DNA of 64,000 bases from Diplonema japonicum (taxonomy: Eukaryota > Euglenozoa > Diplonemea > Diplonemida > Diplonemidae). The number at the start of each line of letters is the position of its first letter. The stretch's first letter is position 1. The notes under the pieces are model-generated. The model saw only the letters and a program-made list of their open reading frames with translations. It did not search any database and was not told the DNA's origin. The stretch spans positions 393,703-457,702 of the forward strand of contig OZ025726.1 in assembly GCA_964019335.1 (NCBI GenBank). The letters are read 5' to 3'. Position numbers and translations under genes: made by a program. Below, piece by piece: positions 9,840-19,237 of this stretch.

Positions 9840-12800
9840 CTATCCCGTTCCTTCCAACAGCTGTACCACATTTGAGAGGCCGTTCTTAGCAGCCATTTCT
9901 CGTGCGGTTGAGCCATGCTTCGTTTCACGCATTGCGACGGCTTGTGGCGTGGCCATCGTTAGGATTGCGGCAAGGCCGGTTTCTTGTGATGTGAAGGCGG
10001 GCGACAAGACGGCCAGGTGAAGCGCGTTGCGAGCGTAGATGGTGGCAGGGAGGGCAGGGTCGGCTCCCAACGCCAGAAGGGTTGTCGTCGTGTTGATCAG
10101 TTCTGCCAATACTGCACAGTGGAGGGGCGTGTGGCCATCAGTGTCGCAAGGGTTTGGGTTGCCTGCTGCCAGCGTCTGGATCGCACTCTGCGCAGCCTCG
10201 CACACGTCCAGTTGCCTGCTGCTGCACATCACATGCACCACAGTGTTCCCACTATCGTCGATAACCCATGACCGGGCACCCATTGCCGCGAGGCATTCTA
10301 TGACCCTGCCCAACCCCTTCTTGCTTCCTTCCAACAATGCCCTTTCCAACCCTGTCTTCCTCTTGCAGTTCCTCGCGGGCAGCAGCAATGTTAGTAGATC
10401 CGTACCTTTTGCCGTGTTGAAGGCTGCGTTCCCACTCGCTGTCACAATGGGCAGCTCGATATCCTCCAGCGACACGTCGAAACCATCAGCAAGCACCACC
10501 TGCAACACCGACAGCCTGCTGTTCCGCACAATGCACTCCACAGGCGACACACATGCCCCTGCATTGTCAATGTCCACCAGGGCCTGGACGCCTTCCCCCG
10601 ATGCCATGCACACGTGGGTCATGTTACACGAAAGAGTAACCGCTGTATGATGGAAAGCCGGGTTCGGGACTCTGTGGAATGACTTCGGGTACAGACGCAG
10701 GGTTCTAGGAAGGGGATCCGGTGCATCAAGGAATTTGTAAGTGATTTCGTTTATCACCTCCGCCTGATGTGCGCGGAGGCTGTGCACGCCCCCTGTGTCG
10801 TGGAGACACGATACTAGTTCTGCCATGACACGGAGCGTGTCCTGCTGCGTCTCAGGCGTGTGGAGCATGACTATCATTTGCACGAAATCGGCCGCAACTT
10901 TTTCGCGTGCATCTTCGTACGTCTCTAGTACACTTTTTTCCATGTTGTCTCCGATTATTCGATTTGCCTGGGCCCACTTCTCTTTTATCGTCCTGCACGC
11001 CCCTCCGACTCGTGCCAGCCCATCCCGCAGAAGGGCCTCCCTTGCCTCTTCTTCTTTCCAATCCAACTTCAGTACAGCTTCCATCGCATTGCTCCAGTTA
11101 CCAGAGTGGGGCACTTTGTCTAGCATTGCCACCAGTTGTGCACTTAATGGGTGGTTTTGCTTGAAAGTTGCATGCAGCAAGGGCTGCGCCATCCTCCACC
11201 AATCAGGACCGTCCAAGCAGGACACCATGCGGGCAGTGCTTTGTTGAACCTGTTGCAAGAACTGGATAGCTTCCTGAGCCAAGGTGCGCGAAAAGGTTTG
11301 TAGGTAAGCAGGGTCGCAGGTCTGTGGGGATACATGTGTATCACAAATGGCTGCTTGGCGCACGAGAGCTGGAGAGAGGGATGGATGGGATGAGGCTGGT
11401 AGTGCTTGCAGAAGTTTGATGCCAAGCTTGCGGCGGAGAGAGAGAGTGTGCCCTTTGACTTTATGAACTGTTAGAACGCCGCGCATGTTACTTAGACTCC
11501 CTCCTATCACCTCCCCACCGTTTCTGATACTGTAAACGTAGGTCTTGTCTATCATCCGTACCTTTTGACTTAGCCGCCTATACACCCTGTCTGCACCGCC
11601 TCGAACTTTCTGAGCTGTATCCCGCGGCACCATGTTCCTAATGTACATAACCTTCACCTCCACACCGTAGGGCCGCTCCTGCACCTCGAGGACCTTGTAC
11701 TCGCTCATGGCAGGAAGGATAACTCTTTCTTTGTGCACCAACGATGGAATCGAGTGCCGTGTTTGATGCACACACAGCACGACGTGCTGCCCGGTGGTGT
11801 CTGCCTCTACCGCCTTTGGCAAGCCCCCACTCGCCCAGGCACCCACAATCGGTCCTGTCGAGTACAGAAGACCTCCCACCTTCAGCGTGCGGTACCATTT
11901 CATCGCGTGCGACGGGATATTATTGTAACACGCCACCGCCTGCAGCTGTTTGCTCCGCTTCACTGTTTCCGAGGGGAGGATCTCTTCTGTGGAGGCCATC
12001 AGCAGCTGCAACGTGCAACACCAGCTCTGCAAGGCTGCCGGGCTGCAGAACGCCTCCACCACACAGGATATCAATGGTACCACGTTTCCCGGGGCGCTCT
12101 TTTGTGTGAACCCCAGGACAGCATCCACTTCACAAGGATCCATCCCTACTAAGGCTATCACCAGCAGCTGCAGGCTGTCGAAGCGGGGGTAGTTGTCGCC
12201 AAACAACTCAGAACAGCATTCGGCAAGATTCAGAAGTCTTTTAAGTGGGTTGCCAGCACAAGAGGGGTACTGCAGATTGTCAAGTAACTCACTCACAAGA
12301 TCGGCACCCTTACGAGCTACAGCACGGTCGATGGCAGTGCAACGGCCCTTCACAACATGGAGCCACTCAGAGCAAAACAAGTGGGCACCGTTCTTGACAC
12401 CTACGGCGCAGCGCGCACGGGAACTAGCCGAGGGAAAACTACTAAGAGATGCAGTCCGTGTAGGAGCGGACTTCTTGGTTTCAATCAACTTGCGGAAGGG
12501 ATTCTTCACTTGCTCGACAGTGTGTTCCGAGTGGCACTCCAAGATGCCGATGGCTTCTCTAAGGCAGTTTGCGTTGTCGCAGACGGCCTGCGTGAGTGTG
12601 TCTACACGAACTCCTTCACTTGTGGACACCACTAAGGGATGGGAGGGGACCTCGAGTGTCCGGGACCATGTTTCCCCTGCGCACCACTCCATGCTGTTCT
12701 CATTGATGCTCGCAGGGCGGCCGTCCCTTTCCACAAATTCAGGCTTATCGGAATAGTGCCACCTGTTGCCTTCAATAAATACAGCCACATCCCCAACACC

Positions 12801-13415
12801 CCACCAAAGGCCTTCTGTTGAGGTGTCGGGGGTATCGTGGATAGAAGAAGACACAGAAAGTTCTAGTTGCGGCGGAATGACTTGTGACTTCCTCTTCATT
12901 TCCCTTGCGCGAGACTTAGGAGATGTGGCCGCCTTGGGGGATGTGCTCATCTTTGGTTTCGAACCTTCGATAAGTGTTTTGTACAGTGTAGCGGTGACGT
13001 ACTTAGCCACGTTGTTCAGGTCCAGTGCCCGATGTGTTGTCGATCCGTCGGAGATGGCGAAGGCTTCAACGACATCTTGCTTTAGCTTTTCATGTCCAGG
13101 AGGAGCGAGGCCAGCTTCGTCATGCAACAGGAGAAGAAATTCCAGCATCTCGTCTCTACACAGTTTGTGGTCTCTGTCCACATCAACTTGCCTGAACAGT
13201 CTGAACAACATGTCTATTGTGTCAGGCGTAAAGTCTCTCTTGAAGGCATCAGTCACCATAGCAAGTGATACCCCCACACCCTTCTTCTGCATCACAGGTA
13301 GCACACCACCGAGCTCTTCCCATTCATCGATCTTGACTGTACTTTTCCTCTTCCTGAACGACACCCTTTTGAGCAATGTGGGCTTCTTAGTCGGACTCAA
13401 AGGAGGGATCTTCAT
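9840..13415 (-). CDS. EF-hand / ADP-ribosyltransferase-like / ankyrin-repeat protein
   Basis: Single-exon frame; the first ATG is at 13415 (MKIPPLSPTKKP), giving 1191 aa. An upstream TTG at 13460 is in frame but an unlikely start. Residues about 70-110 hold an EF-hand with a canonical Ca loop DVDRDHKLCRDE. Around residues 530-640 lies a region resembling the mono-ADP-ribosyltransferase fold: MKWYRTLKVGGLLYSTGP (Arg strand and S-T strand), then about 50 residues on HKERVILPAMSEYKVLEV, like the E-x-LLP...V strand of ARTs. The C-terminal 200 residues contain ankyrin repeats (DSGNTVVHVMC, DTDGHTPLHCAVLAE, YARNALHLAVLS). The middle (650-950) is unassigned. I infer a calcium-responsive protein that may modify or bind partners held by the ankyrins. 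The EF-hand and ankyrins are secure; the ART call is tentative. Confidence 0.7.
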   Translation of the reverse strand: MKIPPLSPTKKPTLLKRVSFRKRKSTVKIDEWEELGGVLPVMQKKGVGVSLAMVTDAFKRDFTPDTIDMLFRLFRQVDVDRDHKLCRDEMLEFLLLLHDEAGLAPPGHEKLKQDVVEAFAISDGSTTHRALDLNNVAKYVTATLYKTLIEGSKPKMSTSPKAATSPKSRAREMKRKSQVIPPQLELSVSSSIHDTPDTSTEGLWWGVGDVAVFIEGNRWHYSDKPEFVERDGRPASINENSMEWCAGETWSRTLEVPSHPLVVSTSEGVRVDTLTQAVCDNANCLREAIGILECHSEHTVEQVKNPFRKLIETKKSAPTRTASLSSFPSASSRARCAVGVKNGAHLFCSEWLHVVKGRCTAIDRAVARKGADLVSELLDNLQYPSCAGNPLKRLLNLAECCSELFGDNYPRFDSLQLLVIALVGMDPCEVDAVLGFTQKSAPGNVVPLISCVVEAFCSPAALQSWCCTLQLLMASTEEILPSETVKRSKQLQAVACYNNIPSHAMKWYRTLKVGGLLYSTGPIVGAWASGGLPKAVEADTTGQHVVLCVHQTRHSIPSLVHKERVILPAMSEYKVLEVQERPYGVEVKVMYIRNMVPRDTAQKVRGGADRVYRRLSQKVRMIDKTYVYSIRNGGEVIGGSLSNMRGVLTVHKVKGHTLSLRRKLGIKLLQALPASSHPSLSPALVRQAAICDTHVSPQTCDPAYLQTFSRTLAQEAIQFLQQVQQSTARMVSCLDGPDWWRMAQPLLHATFKQNHPLSAQLVAMLDKVPHSGNWSNAMEAVLKLDWKEEEAREALLRDGLARVGGACRTIKEKWAQANRIIGDNMEKSVLETYEDAREKVAADFVQMIVMLHTPETQQDTLRVMAELVSCLHDTGGVHSLRAHQAEVINEITYKFLDAPDPLPRTLRLYPKSFHRVPNPAFHHTAVTLSCNMTHVCMASGEGVQALVDIDNAGACVSPVECIVRNSRLSVLQVVLADGFDVSLEDIELPIVTASGNAAFNTAKGTDLLTLLLPARNCKRKTGLERALLEGSKKGLGRVIECLAAMGARSWVIDDSGNTVVHVMCSSRQLDVCEAAQSAIQTLAAGNPNPCDTDGHTPLHCAVLAELINTTTTLLALGADPALPATIYARNALHLAVLSPAFTSQETGLAAILTMATPQAVAMRETKHGSTAREMAAKNGLSNVVQLLEGTG

Positions 13416-13528
13416 GTGCAAGCATGGTGTACCTGCAGTGTGTTGCAGTAGGACAAACAAAGGTGGCTATTTGCAACAAGTAAATAAGGTACAGTGTACA
13501 GGTACAATTGTAAATATCTAGGGAAATG

Positions 13529-14272
13529 TCAAACAAGGTTTCGCATGTAGTTAACAAGCTGAAACCTTTTCTGCAGAGTGGTCTTTACGCACGGGATGGT
13601 GGTTCTGTCTGGGTGGAGTTTTGCAAGCATCTTCTTCATCTCGTTTTTGTCGTCGGTGCCTAAGGCTTCAATGACGTCCATTCGAGAGAGCTTTCTGGAT
13701 TGGCTGAGGAGGGTCTCGATGGCCTCATCGGAGCAGCTCTCGACGCTCATGGAGGACACCTCGTCGATGGCACTGGCCATCGATTGGGGCACGGTACGGG
13801 CAGCAGGCTGCACAGGGACCGCTCCATGCATTCGTTGTGGCTGTTGCTGCCGTGTGTACGCTTGCTGCTGTAGCACAGCGACCTTTGCCCGCTCAGTCTG
13901 CAGTGCTGCTCTTAGAGAGTGAACCTCACGCTTCATATTTTCAAATGTACGTGCGGGCACTGTGACCATCTCCTCCTCATATACAGGGCGAGCCCCCTGT
14001 GCCTGTGCCTCAGGTACGACATTGGGTGCACCACTCATAGGGATGCACCTCCCAGCCAGGTCACAGCACATTGCGTGGAATGCCTCAAATGGTATTTCAT
14101 GCCCCGTCGTGTGCACCTTGCGGAGTTTCTCGATCCTTTCACGAGGCACTCTGGTGAAACCGGCAGCCTGCAGTGCCACAGCCAGATCGCAGCTGTGCAT
14201 GAACCCCCCTGCGGAGAACATGTCGTAGGCTTCCTTTCTGTCCGCCACAGTCGCTTGGTCATCGCAACCCAT
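13529..14272 (-). CDS. EF-hand-like protein with a degenerate J-like C-terminus
   Basis: A 247-aa single-exon frame starting MGCDDQATVADRKEAYDMF. The first 75 residues look like one or two degenerate EF-hand helices (MFSAGGFMHSCDLAVALQAAGF), without a full Ca-binding loop. A short coiled coil (TFENMKREVHSLRAALQ) and a Q-rich linker follow. The C-terminal 50 residues end in KMLAKLHPDRTTIPCVKTTLQKRFQLVNYMRN. The HPD triplet and the following helix resemble helices II-III of a J-domain, which stimulates Hsp70 ATPase. The domain is short and I would not assert J activity. It lies about 110 bases from the ankyrin gene's start codon. Confidence 0.6.
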   Translation of the reverse strand: MGCDDQATVADRKEAYDMFSAGGFMHSCDLAVALQAAGFTRVPRERIEKLRKVHTTGHEIPFEAFHAMCCDLAGRCIPMSGAPNVVPEAQAQGARPVYEEEMVTVPARTFENMKREVHSLRAALQTERAKVAVLQQQAYTRQQQPQRMHGAVPVQPAARTVPQSMASAIDEVSSMSVESCSDEAIETLLSQSRKLSRMDVIEALGTDDKNEMKKMLAKLHPDRTTIPCVKTTLQKRFQLVNYMRNLV

Positions 14273-14340
14273 CTGCCCCCCTGTGTCTGTGCTGCAAGTG
14301 AAACTGTCAACAGAATATGAATGCCAACAATATCTATGTC

Positions 14341-14922
14341 TTACACACGTGGTGTGGGCTGAGCAAAGGGCAACCTTGCGGGGTTTAAAGGTTCTTGGAC
14401 GGCCTGTTTGTTACTCTTCATTTTTTTCTGATTCTGTTTCTCTTGGGCCCACTCGCGCACCGCGGCGATGGTGGCGGACTTGGAGGATGGCTTCTGGCGT
14501 TCCTGGAAAGCTGTGAGGGTGGTCGTGACCGCGTCGCCTGCACCGTAGTAGAGACCGGCGAGGGCTTTCTGGAAGGGGTGGGGTGTGGAGGGGATCAGGT
14601 TTGCTGATCTGACTATAGTACGCTTCTTACCATTCATCATTTTAGTGTTTGAACAACCTTTCTTCAACCAGCAGCACCTGTCGTCCCACCGAGGGTTTGG
14701 TCCTGCACCCGTCTGGTAGTTGTACACAACAGCACTACAGCGAGCGTCCCCGTTGCACTTTGCAACACACTCCTCTTCAGACACACTGCAGACTTTGTCC
14801 AAGTCATCTTTGAAGCAATCCTCGTCCAGTCCTCCGAGATCCTCTGTTATTGCCACACACTTCGGGCTAGCTCCCACCGACACGCACCACAGTGCAATGC
14901 AAAATACAACTACGTTCTTCAT
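14341..14922 (-). CDS. Secreted PAN/apple-like cysteine-rich protein
   Basis: The likely start is the ATG at 14922 (MKNVVVFCIALWCVSVGAS), a good signal peptide; upstream in-frame codons read through homopolymers. The mature protein is about 175 aa. Residues 22-95 contain eight or more cysteines in a pattern like a PAN/apple module (PKCVAITEDL, C-x7-C, EECVAKCNGD, RCSAVVYNY, CCWLKKGC). These modules bind carbohydrate or protein outside the cell. The C-terminal half is basic, without cysteines (FQERQKPSSKSATIAAVREWAQEKQ). Location in the secretory route or outside the cell is inferred from the signal peptide. Confidence 0.65.
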   Translation of the reverse strand: MKNVVVFCIALWCVSVGASPKCVAITEDLGGLDEDCFKDDLDKVCSVSEEECVAKCNGDARCSAVVYNYQTGAGPNPRWDDRCCWLKKGCSNTKMMNGKKRTIVRSANLIPSTPHPFQKALAGLYYGAGDAVTTTLTAFQERQKPSSKSATIAAVREWAQEKQNQKKMKSNKQAVQEPLNPARLPFAQPTPRV

Positions 14923-15734
14923 TAACCTTTGCCTCCACACAGTCCTGTGGTGTATAATGCGGAGTAAAGCGGGGGAAAAAAAAATAAAAAAGTATAAAAA
15001 AAAAAAGTTGCGCAGCCAAATCCTAACAATAAGCAAAAAAGTTTTTTTTTTTTTTTAAAAAAAGACAATTAAAAATTAGTGACAACCCCTCTAAAAAAGA
15101 AAATGAATGAAGAAAAAAAAATCAGGAGCACTACGATGGGCCACTCTTTTAAAGGGATCAGCTGGAATGGAAAAAGAAAAGGCGATGCCTAAGGGTAGGC
15201 CCTATAGAGGACCACCCGAAAGGGGAGGGGCGGGGGGAAAGCCTGTTTTACATTGATTCTCTTTCTACTTATGGTTCTTGTTTTCTCTTTTCTTTTTTTT
15301 TTTTTTGTTAGAAAAGACCAACGGCAATAAAAAGGTCCAAGGCTTTGTTTTTGTGGACAATGTCCCGTGACCTATCCAAGCTGCTGGAGGGCCGGTTTTA
15401 AGACGAAGAGAACAAAAAAAAGAGAAAGAAAAAAGAAAAGGAATGGTTTAACGAGACCTGGTAGTGCTTCAAGCACCGCCATCAACCTCAATGTGATTTA
15501 GTTATTCCTTCTCTTTTCTTTTTTATTAAGCCAGAGAAAACAACATAACGCTTTCTTAAATAGCGCAGTACGAAGGCTAAAAAAAAACAGCAGGGGGGGA
15601 TGGTGACGTGTTTGAAAAATTAAGCAAAAGAAAAAGAAAAAGAAAAGAAACGTGTGGCGGGGAGGGGGGAGAGTTCGCTGTGCTAGGAGGTGGTCGGTGA
15701 TTTATTAGGAGCGAAAATTAGCTATGGGGTAAAA
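14923..15734. other. Intergenic, A/T-tract-rich
   Basis: About 800 bases between the PAN-like and beta-lactamase-fold genes. A-rich and T-rich runs alternate with a GC-rich patch near 15190-15240. No ORF with protein-like composition and no tRNA or snRNA were recognised. Confidence 0.55.
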
Positions 15735-18053
15735 TCACAGCTCGTTATCACGGGCCTTCTGAATGTAAATAAGCTCCCTCAAGAGGATGGCACCACCAGT
15801 GGGCTTCGCAATGAAGAGGTCGTACCTGTTGATGGTGTGGGCGTTGTGGCCTAGAAGGATGCCATCCACCACAGGCTTTGCCACAATACGCATGTACTGC
15901 GGGATGCCAGCGGTCTGTTGCGGCTCCTCTACCACAACTTGCATGTACATGTTTCGTGGCCTGTCGTAGAGGGCGTAGTACCCATGCTCACCCGAGATGG
16001 CGTGGATGGGTGAGTCTACACAATTCTGTGTCAGTGCAGCCCCTGCCCCGCCTGGCGTTGCGTACCCGAAGCACTCGACGAAGTGCCCCATGCCGTAGTG
16101 CCCCTGCCACCCGTCCCCTGCAGGCGTCTTCCCGGCGGTGGCGTCCATCTCCATCTGATCCACCGTGGCCTTGCTTAGGAACTTGTACCCCAGCATCCCC
16201 TCCAGGAACTTCCCGTAGTCCTCACCAGTGGTCTGCATTCCCCTCGCAAGCGACGGGTTGTTGTAGGGCGCTGCGCCCCACTGTGTCTGGGTCATCCCCA
16301 CCTTCGTCGTGAACTCCGTCAGCAGCTCGTTGATGGGCCTCTTCGTTGCCGCCTCCAACACCGCACCAGCAAACTCCATGTGACAGTCAAGGTTCGTGAA
16401 CTCAGTGCCAGGAGCCGCGCCCTTGGGTGTCGCAGTGTATAAGTCTTTCACGCAGTCCATGAAGATGGCACCAGGGTTCTGTTGGCATGTGACGTTGACA
16501 TCCGACTGGAAGCCGCTGGTGGAGGTGAGCAGGTGCCTCAGAGTGATCTGGGACCTCGAATCAGACGAGTCCTGCGCCCACCATGAGAGGTGGTTCTTGA
16601 CAAGGTCGTCGAAACCCAGGGCACCGCTCTCGACGTGCATGGCGACCATGGCAGCAACGGGCCACTTGCCCACACTGCCGCCCTGCACCTTTGCGCCCAT
16701 ATGCAGCCTCCCAAAGCTGGTTGTGTACTGAGTGCCTGATGTGTTGCCAACATGGAAGGCGAAGTGTTTGGTGAACTCTTGTCCGTGCCACGCGTTAAGC
16801 CCAGCCCACAGCGTGTCCCAGCCACCGATGATGGGGTCGGCCTCCACTGTCATCCCGTGCTTCAGGTAGAACCTCTCCAACTCAGGTGTGTGGCTCAACT
16901 TCTTGTTCTCCCTGCTGGGGATGATGCGCGATGCTTCGTCGATGCCGAAGATGTCCCTGAGGATCATGCCGCCCATGTCCTCCAGGATGACTTCCCTGTT
17001 CACCTGAGCAGGGTCCTTGTCCACCATGATGTAGTTGATCAAAGGTTTGGCAAGCATTGTGTAGTACTCAGGGATACCAGACTTGATGTAGTTCTCCTTT
17101 ACCACGACCTGGTAGTAGAACTCTCGGGACCTATCGAGGATGGGGAACCACCCCCACAGGCCGGGGTCGGAGTGGATCTTCTCGTCGATGCAACGCTGGG
17201 GGAGGTATTGCGGCTCAGACTGGTTGCGCCCGATGGTGTACCCGTAGCACTCGAAGAAGTTGCCCATGCAGTAGTGCCCGAAGAACATACCCGAAGGGCT
17301 GATGGGCGGTTTGGACCAGTCTGTCTCGAGGACATTGGTGATGTCCTGAGGGAGGAACTTGTTGGTGAGGGTGCCGAAAAGGAACTTCTCGTAATCATTA
17401 CCAGTGGTGGTGATGCCTGCTGCGATCTGCGGGTTCTTGTAAGGAGGGCTGCCCCACGTGGTGGCGTTCAGCTTCAAAGGTGTGTAAAGGTACTTCGCGT
17501 ACAACTGGTCAATAGGGATGCCAGATGCTGCGACTGCCATGGCACCGGCGAACTGGTAATGGCACTCAAGGTAGGCCCAGGTGACACCAGGGGGGTAGGC
17601 ATGGGGGGTCACCTCGTAGAGTTGCCTCTGGCAATCAACAAAATCGTATGAAGGGTTGACGGAGCAGTTCACCTGGCCGTCCTTCACATAGCCATCAGTG
17701 AAGGAGAGCAGGTGTCTCAACGTGATGTTGGACCTGGAGTCAGAAGGGTCCGTTGCCCACCAGCTGAGGTACTTGCTCGGCTTGTCGTCGTACGACAGGA
17801 TCCCATCATTCACAAGGCCACTGATCATGCTTGCAGACGGCCACTTGCTAGCGCTGGCCCCCGCCATCCTGTTGTGCATGGTGGTGGTTCCAGTCATGTA
17901 GACCATCTTGGTGCCGGTGGCATCACCCACATTCACACCGAAGTTCGTGTTGTAGTTCAGCTTTGACCACGTGTCCACTCCATCAGTCACGGGCTTCCAC
18001 TTATCCCCCATTGCAGCGCCCACTAGGGCAGCTGCAACTACTGTCTTCAACAT
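15735..18053 (-). CDS. Secreted protein with two serine beta-lactamase-fold domains
   Basis: A 772-aa single-exon frame; the ATG at 18053 is preceded in sense by ten A residues. Residues 1-16 are a signal peptide (MLKTVVAAALVGAAMG). Two homologous halves (about 17-395 and 400-772) each match the class C beta-lactamase/penicillin-binding fold. The nucleophile motif S-x-x-K is S67-A-S-K70 in the first and S460-V-G-K463 in the second, each followed by the expected helix and LSWWA..SSDSRS.ITLRHLL. The second motif (normally Y-x-N) is altered: YLE near 161-163 in domain 1 and NLD in domain 2. HYCMG and HYGMG stand where the third motif is expected. It may be an esterase, peptidase or transpeptidase-like hydrolase, or a binding protein if the altered motif kills catalysis. 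N-glycosylation sequons are present. Confidence 0.85.
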   Translation of the reverse strand: MLKTVVAAALVGAAMGDKWKPVTDGVDTWSKLNYNTNFGVNVGDATGTKMVYMTGTTTMHNRMAGASASKWPSASMISGLVNDGILSYDDKPSKYLSWWATDPSDSRSNITLRHLLSFTDGYVKDGQVNCSVNPSYDFVDCQRQLYEVTPHAYPPGVTWAYLECHYQFAGAMAVAASGIPIDQLYAKYLYTPLKLNATTWGSPPYKNPQIAAGITTTGNDYEKFLFGTLTNKFLPQDITNVLETDWSKPPISPSGMFFGHYCMGNFFECYGYTIGRNQSEPQYLPQRCIDEKIHSDPGLWGWFPILDRSREFYYQVVVKENYIKSGIPEYYTMLAKPLINYIMVDKDPAQVNREVILEDMGGMILRDIFGIDEASRIIPSRENKKLSHTPELERFYLKHGMTVEADPIIGGWDTLWAGLNAWHGQEFTKHFAFHVGNTSGTQYTTSFGRLHMGAKVQGGSVGKWPVAAMVAMHVESGALGFDDLVKNHLSWWAQDSSDSRSQITLRHLLTSTSGFQSDVNVTCQQNPGAIFMDCVKDLYTATPKGAAPGTEFTNLDCHMEFAGAVLEAATKRPINELLTEFTTKVGMTQTQWGAAPYNNPSLARGMQTTGEDYGKFLEGMLGYKFLSKATVDQMEMDATAGKTPAGDGWQGHYGMGHFVECFGYATPGGAGAALTQNCVDSPIHAISGEHGYYALYDRPRNMYMQVVVEEPQQTAGIPQYMRIVAKPVVDGILLGHNAHTINRYDLFIAKPTGGAILLRELIYIQKARDNEL

Positions 18054-18734
18054 TTTTTTTTTTCCCCTGCCTTTTTTTTAAAAGTTAGTGATTTGATTTA
18101 AAAAAAAAAAAATATGGAACAAAAGACCACAAGGATAGCTGAGTCAAGGAGGGGAAAAAAGCTTAAGAATGCAGATGTAAAAAAAAAAAAGAAAAGAAAA
18201 AGAGGGAAAACAAAACAAAAAAATAGGCTTTTCCCCCTCCACGAAGAAGAAAAAAAAAAGAGAGAGAAAAAAAAAAGAAGAAAAAAAGGGCAGTAAATAA
18301 AAAAAAAAGAATAGGAGCGGCATCCGCTTTAAAAATGAAATCGAAAGAAAGACTTCCACCTGTCAGAGAGGCGGCTAAAGTTTTTTCAAAAAGCCTTATC
18401 AGTCTGAGTAAAGCTTCACACGCTTCTCCTTTGTATTTCAATTCTTTTTTTTTTGTTTCTACAAGGGTTGGTGGCCCGACCGCCACCCTGCGCTCAGAAT
18501 CTCGTAATAAAAAAAATAAAAAAAAATGAAATAAAAAAAAAACCCCCCCCGACAATAATAATAATTATAACAGAAGTAAAAAAAAGAACTCTTTAAAGTA
18601 TCGCGGCTATGCTTCGTGTAGGGGATTCATTGCTGCTAGTTGTGTCCTTTTCTTTTTTCCTCTTATTGTGTGGGGTTTTTTTTTTTTTTTCTTTTCTTTT
18701 TTTTTTTTTTTCTCACGAGCATCATTGCGCATAT
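18054..18734. other. 3' region of selenoprotein S gene; A-rich
   Basis: About 680 bases downstream of the selenoprotein S stop and upstream of the beta-lactamase-fold gene. A selenocysteine insertion element (SECIS) is expected here on the minus strand. I see ATGA cores near 18724 and 18629 but no convincing stem with an AA loop. The rest is A-rich with runs of G/C near 18541. Confidence 0.5.
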
Positions 18735-19237
18735 TTACCCTCACCCACCTCCACCTCTCCTCGAGAATCCTGATGGTCGGAACCTGGCGGGGCCACACGA
18801 AGCCGCAGACAGCTTGTAGGGGGCTCGCTTTGGGTTGTCCTGCGAGGGCCCCAGTGGCGCGGGCGTATCGTCCTCCACCTCCTCACCATTTATCTGCTTC
18901 TCGAGATTTTCCATTTTCTTCAATTTTTTTTCGTCGTTCTTCTTAGCTTCCTCGTTTCTTGCTTGTGCGTGCTTTTCAGAATGCTGCATATGTTGCTCTG
19001 CTATCTTCTCCCTAGAAGCCTTCATTCTGCTCTCCAAGTCCTGGTCAGGTACCCTGTTGGTCATTTTTTTAAAAAAAATTTTCCCTTCTCATACACTTTA
19101 ACGACAGGATTCTGCCGTTTTTCCCACCAACATGCTATGTTCTCTGCAATCCTGCTTCCCTTGAAAAGCTCCCGCGCTACTAAAATAGCGAAGAACAAAA
19201 AGAACCAGTAGATTTTTTCTTTGGAAGGGTCATCCAT
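18735..19237 (-). CDS. Selenoprotein S (SelS/VIMP) with UGA-coded selenocysteine
   Basis: Exon 1 19237-19095, 41-nt phase-2 intron (GTATGAG...CCAACAG, 19094-19054), exon 2 19053-18735. The frame meets TGA at 18743-18741, then GGG and TAA, so the product ends GGGG-U-G. This is the family's hallmark: selenocysteine as the second-last residue after glycines. Read through, the protein is 153 aa with Sec at 152. An N-terminal transmembrane helix (YWFFLFFAILVARELF) is followed by a long charged coiled coil (LESRMKASREKIAEQH..., KKLKKMENLEKQ) and a glycine/arginine/proline tail, the SelS plan. SelS sits in the ER membrane, binds p97 and Derlin, and acts in ER-associated degradation; its Sec is a reductase. 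The ATG is preceded in sense by ten A residues. An annotation pipeline would truncate the gene at the UGA and split it at the intron. Confidence 0.85.

Noticed and set aside
18054..18720. K/F-rich ORFs in A/T tracts here and at 6040-6490, 7640-8590, 63190-63530
   Set aside because: Their composition is set by homopolymers; no domain, start context or conservation signal.
18613..18734. SECIS hairpin for the selenoprotein gene (TGCTCGTG with CACGAAGCA)
   Set aside because: The arms pair with one bulge, but the loop would be about 90 nt and the 3' side lacks the GA quartet.
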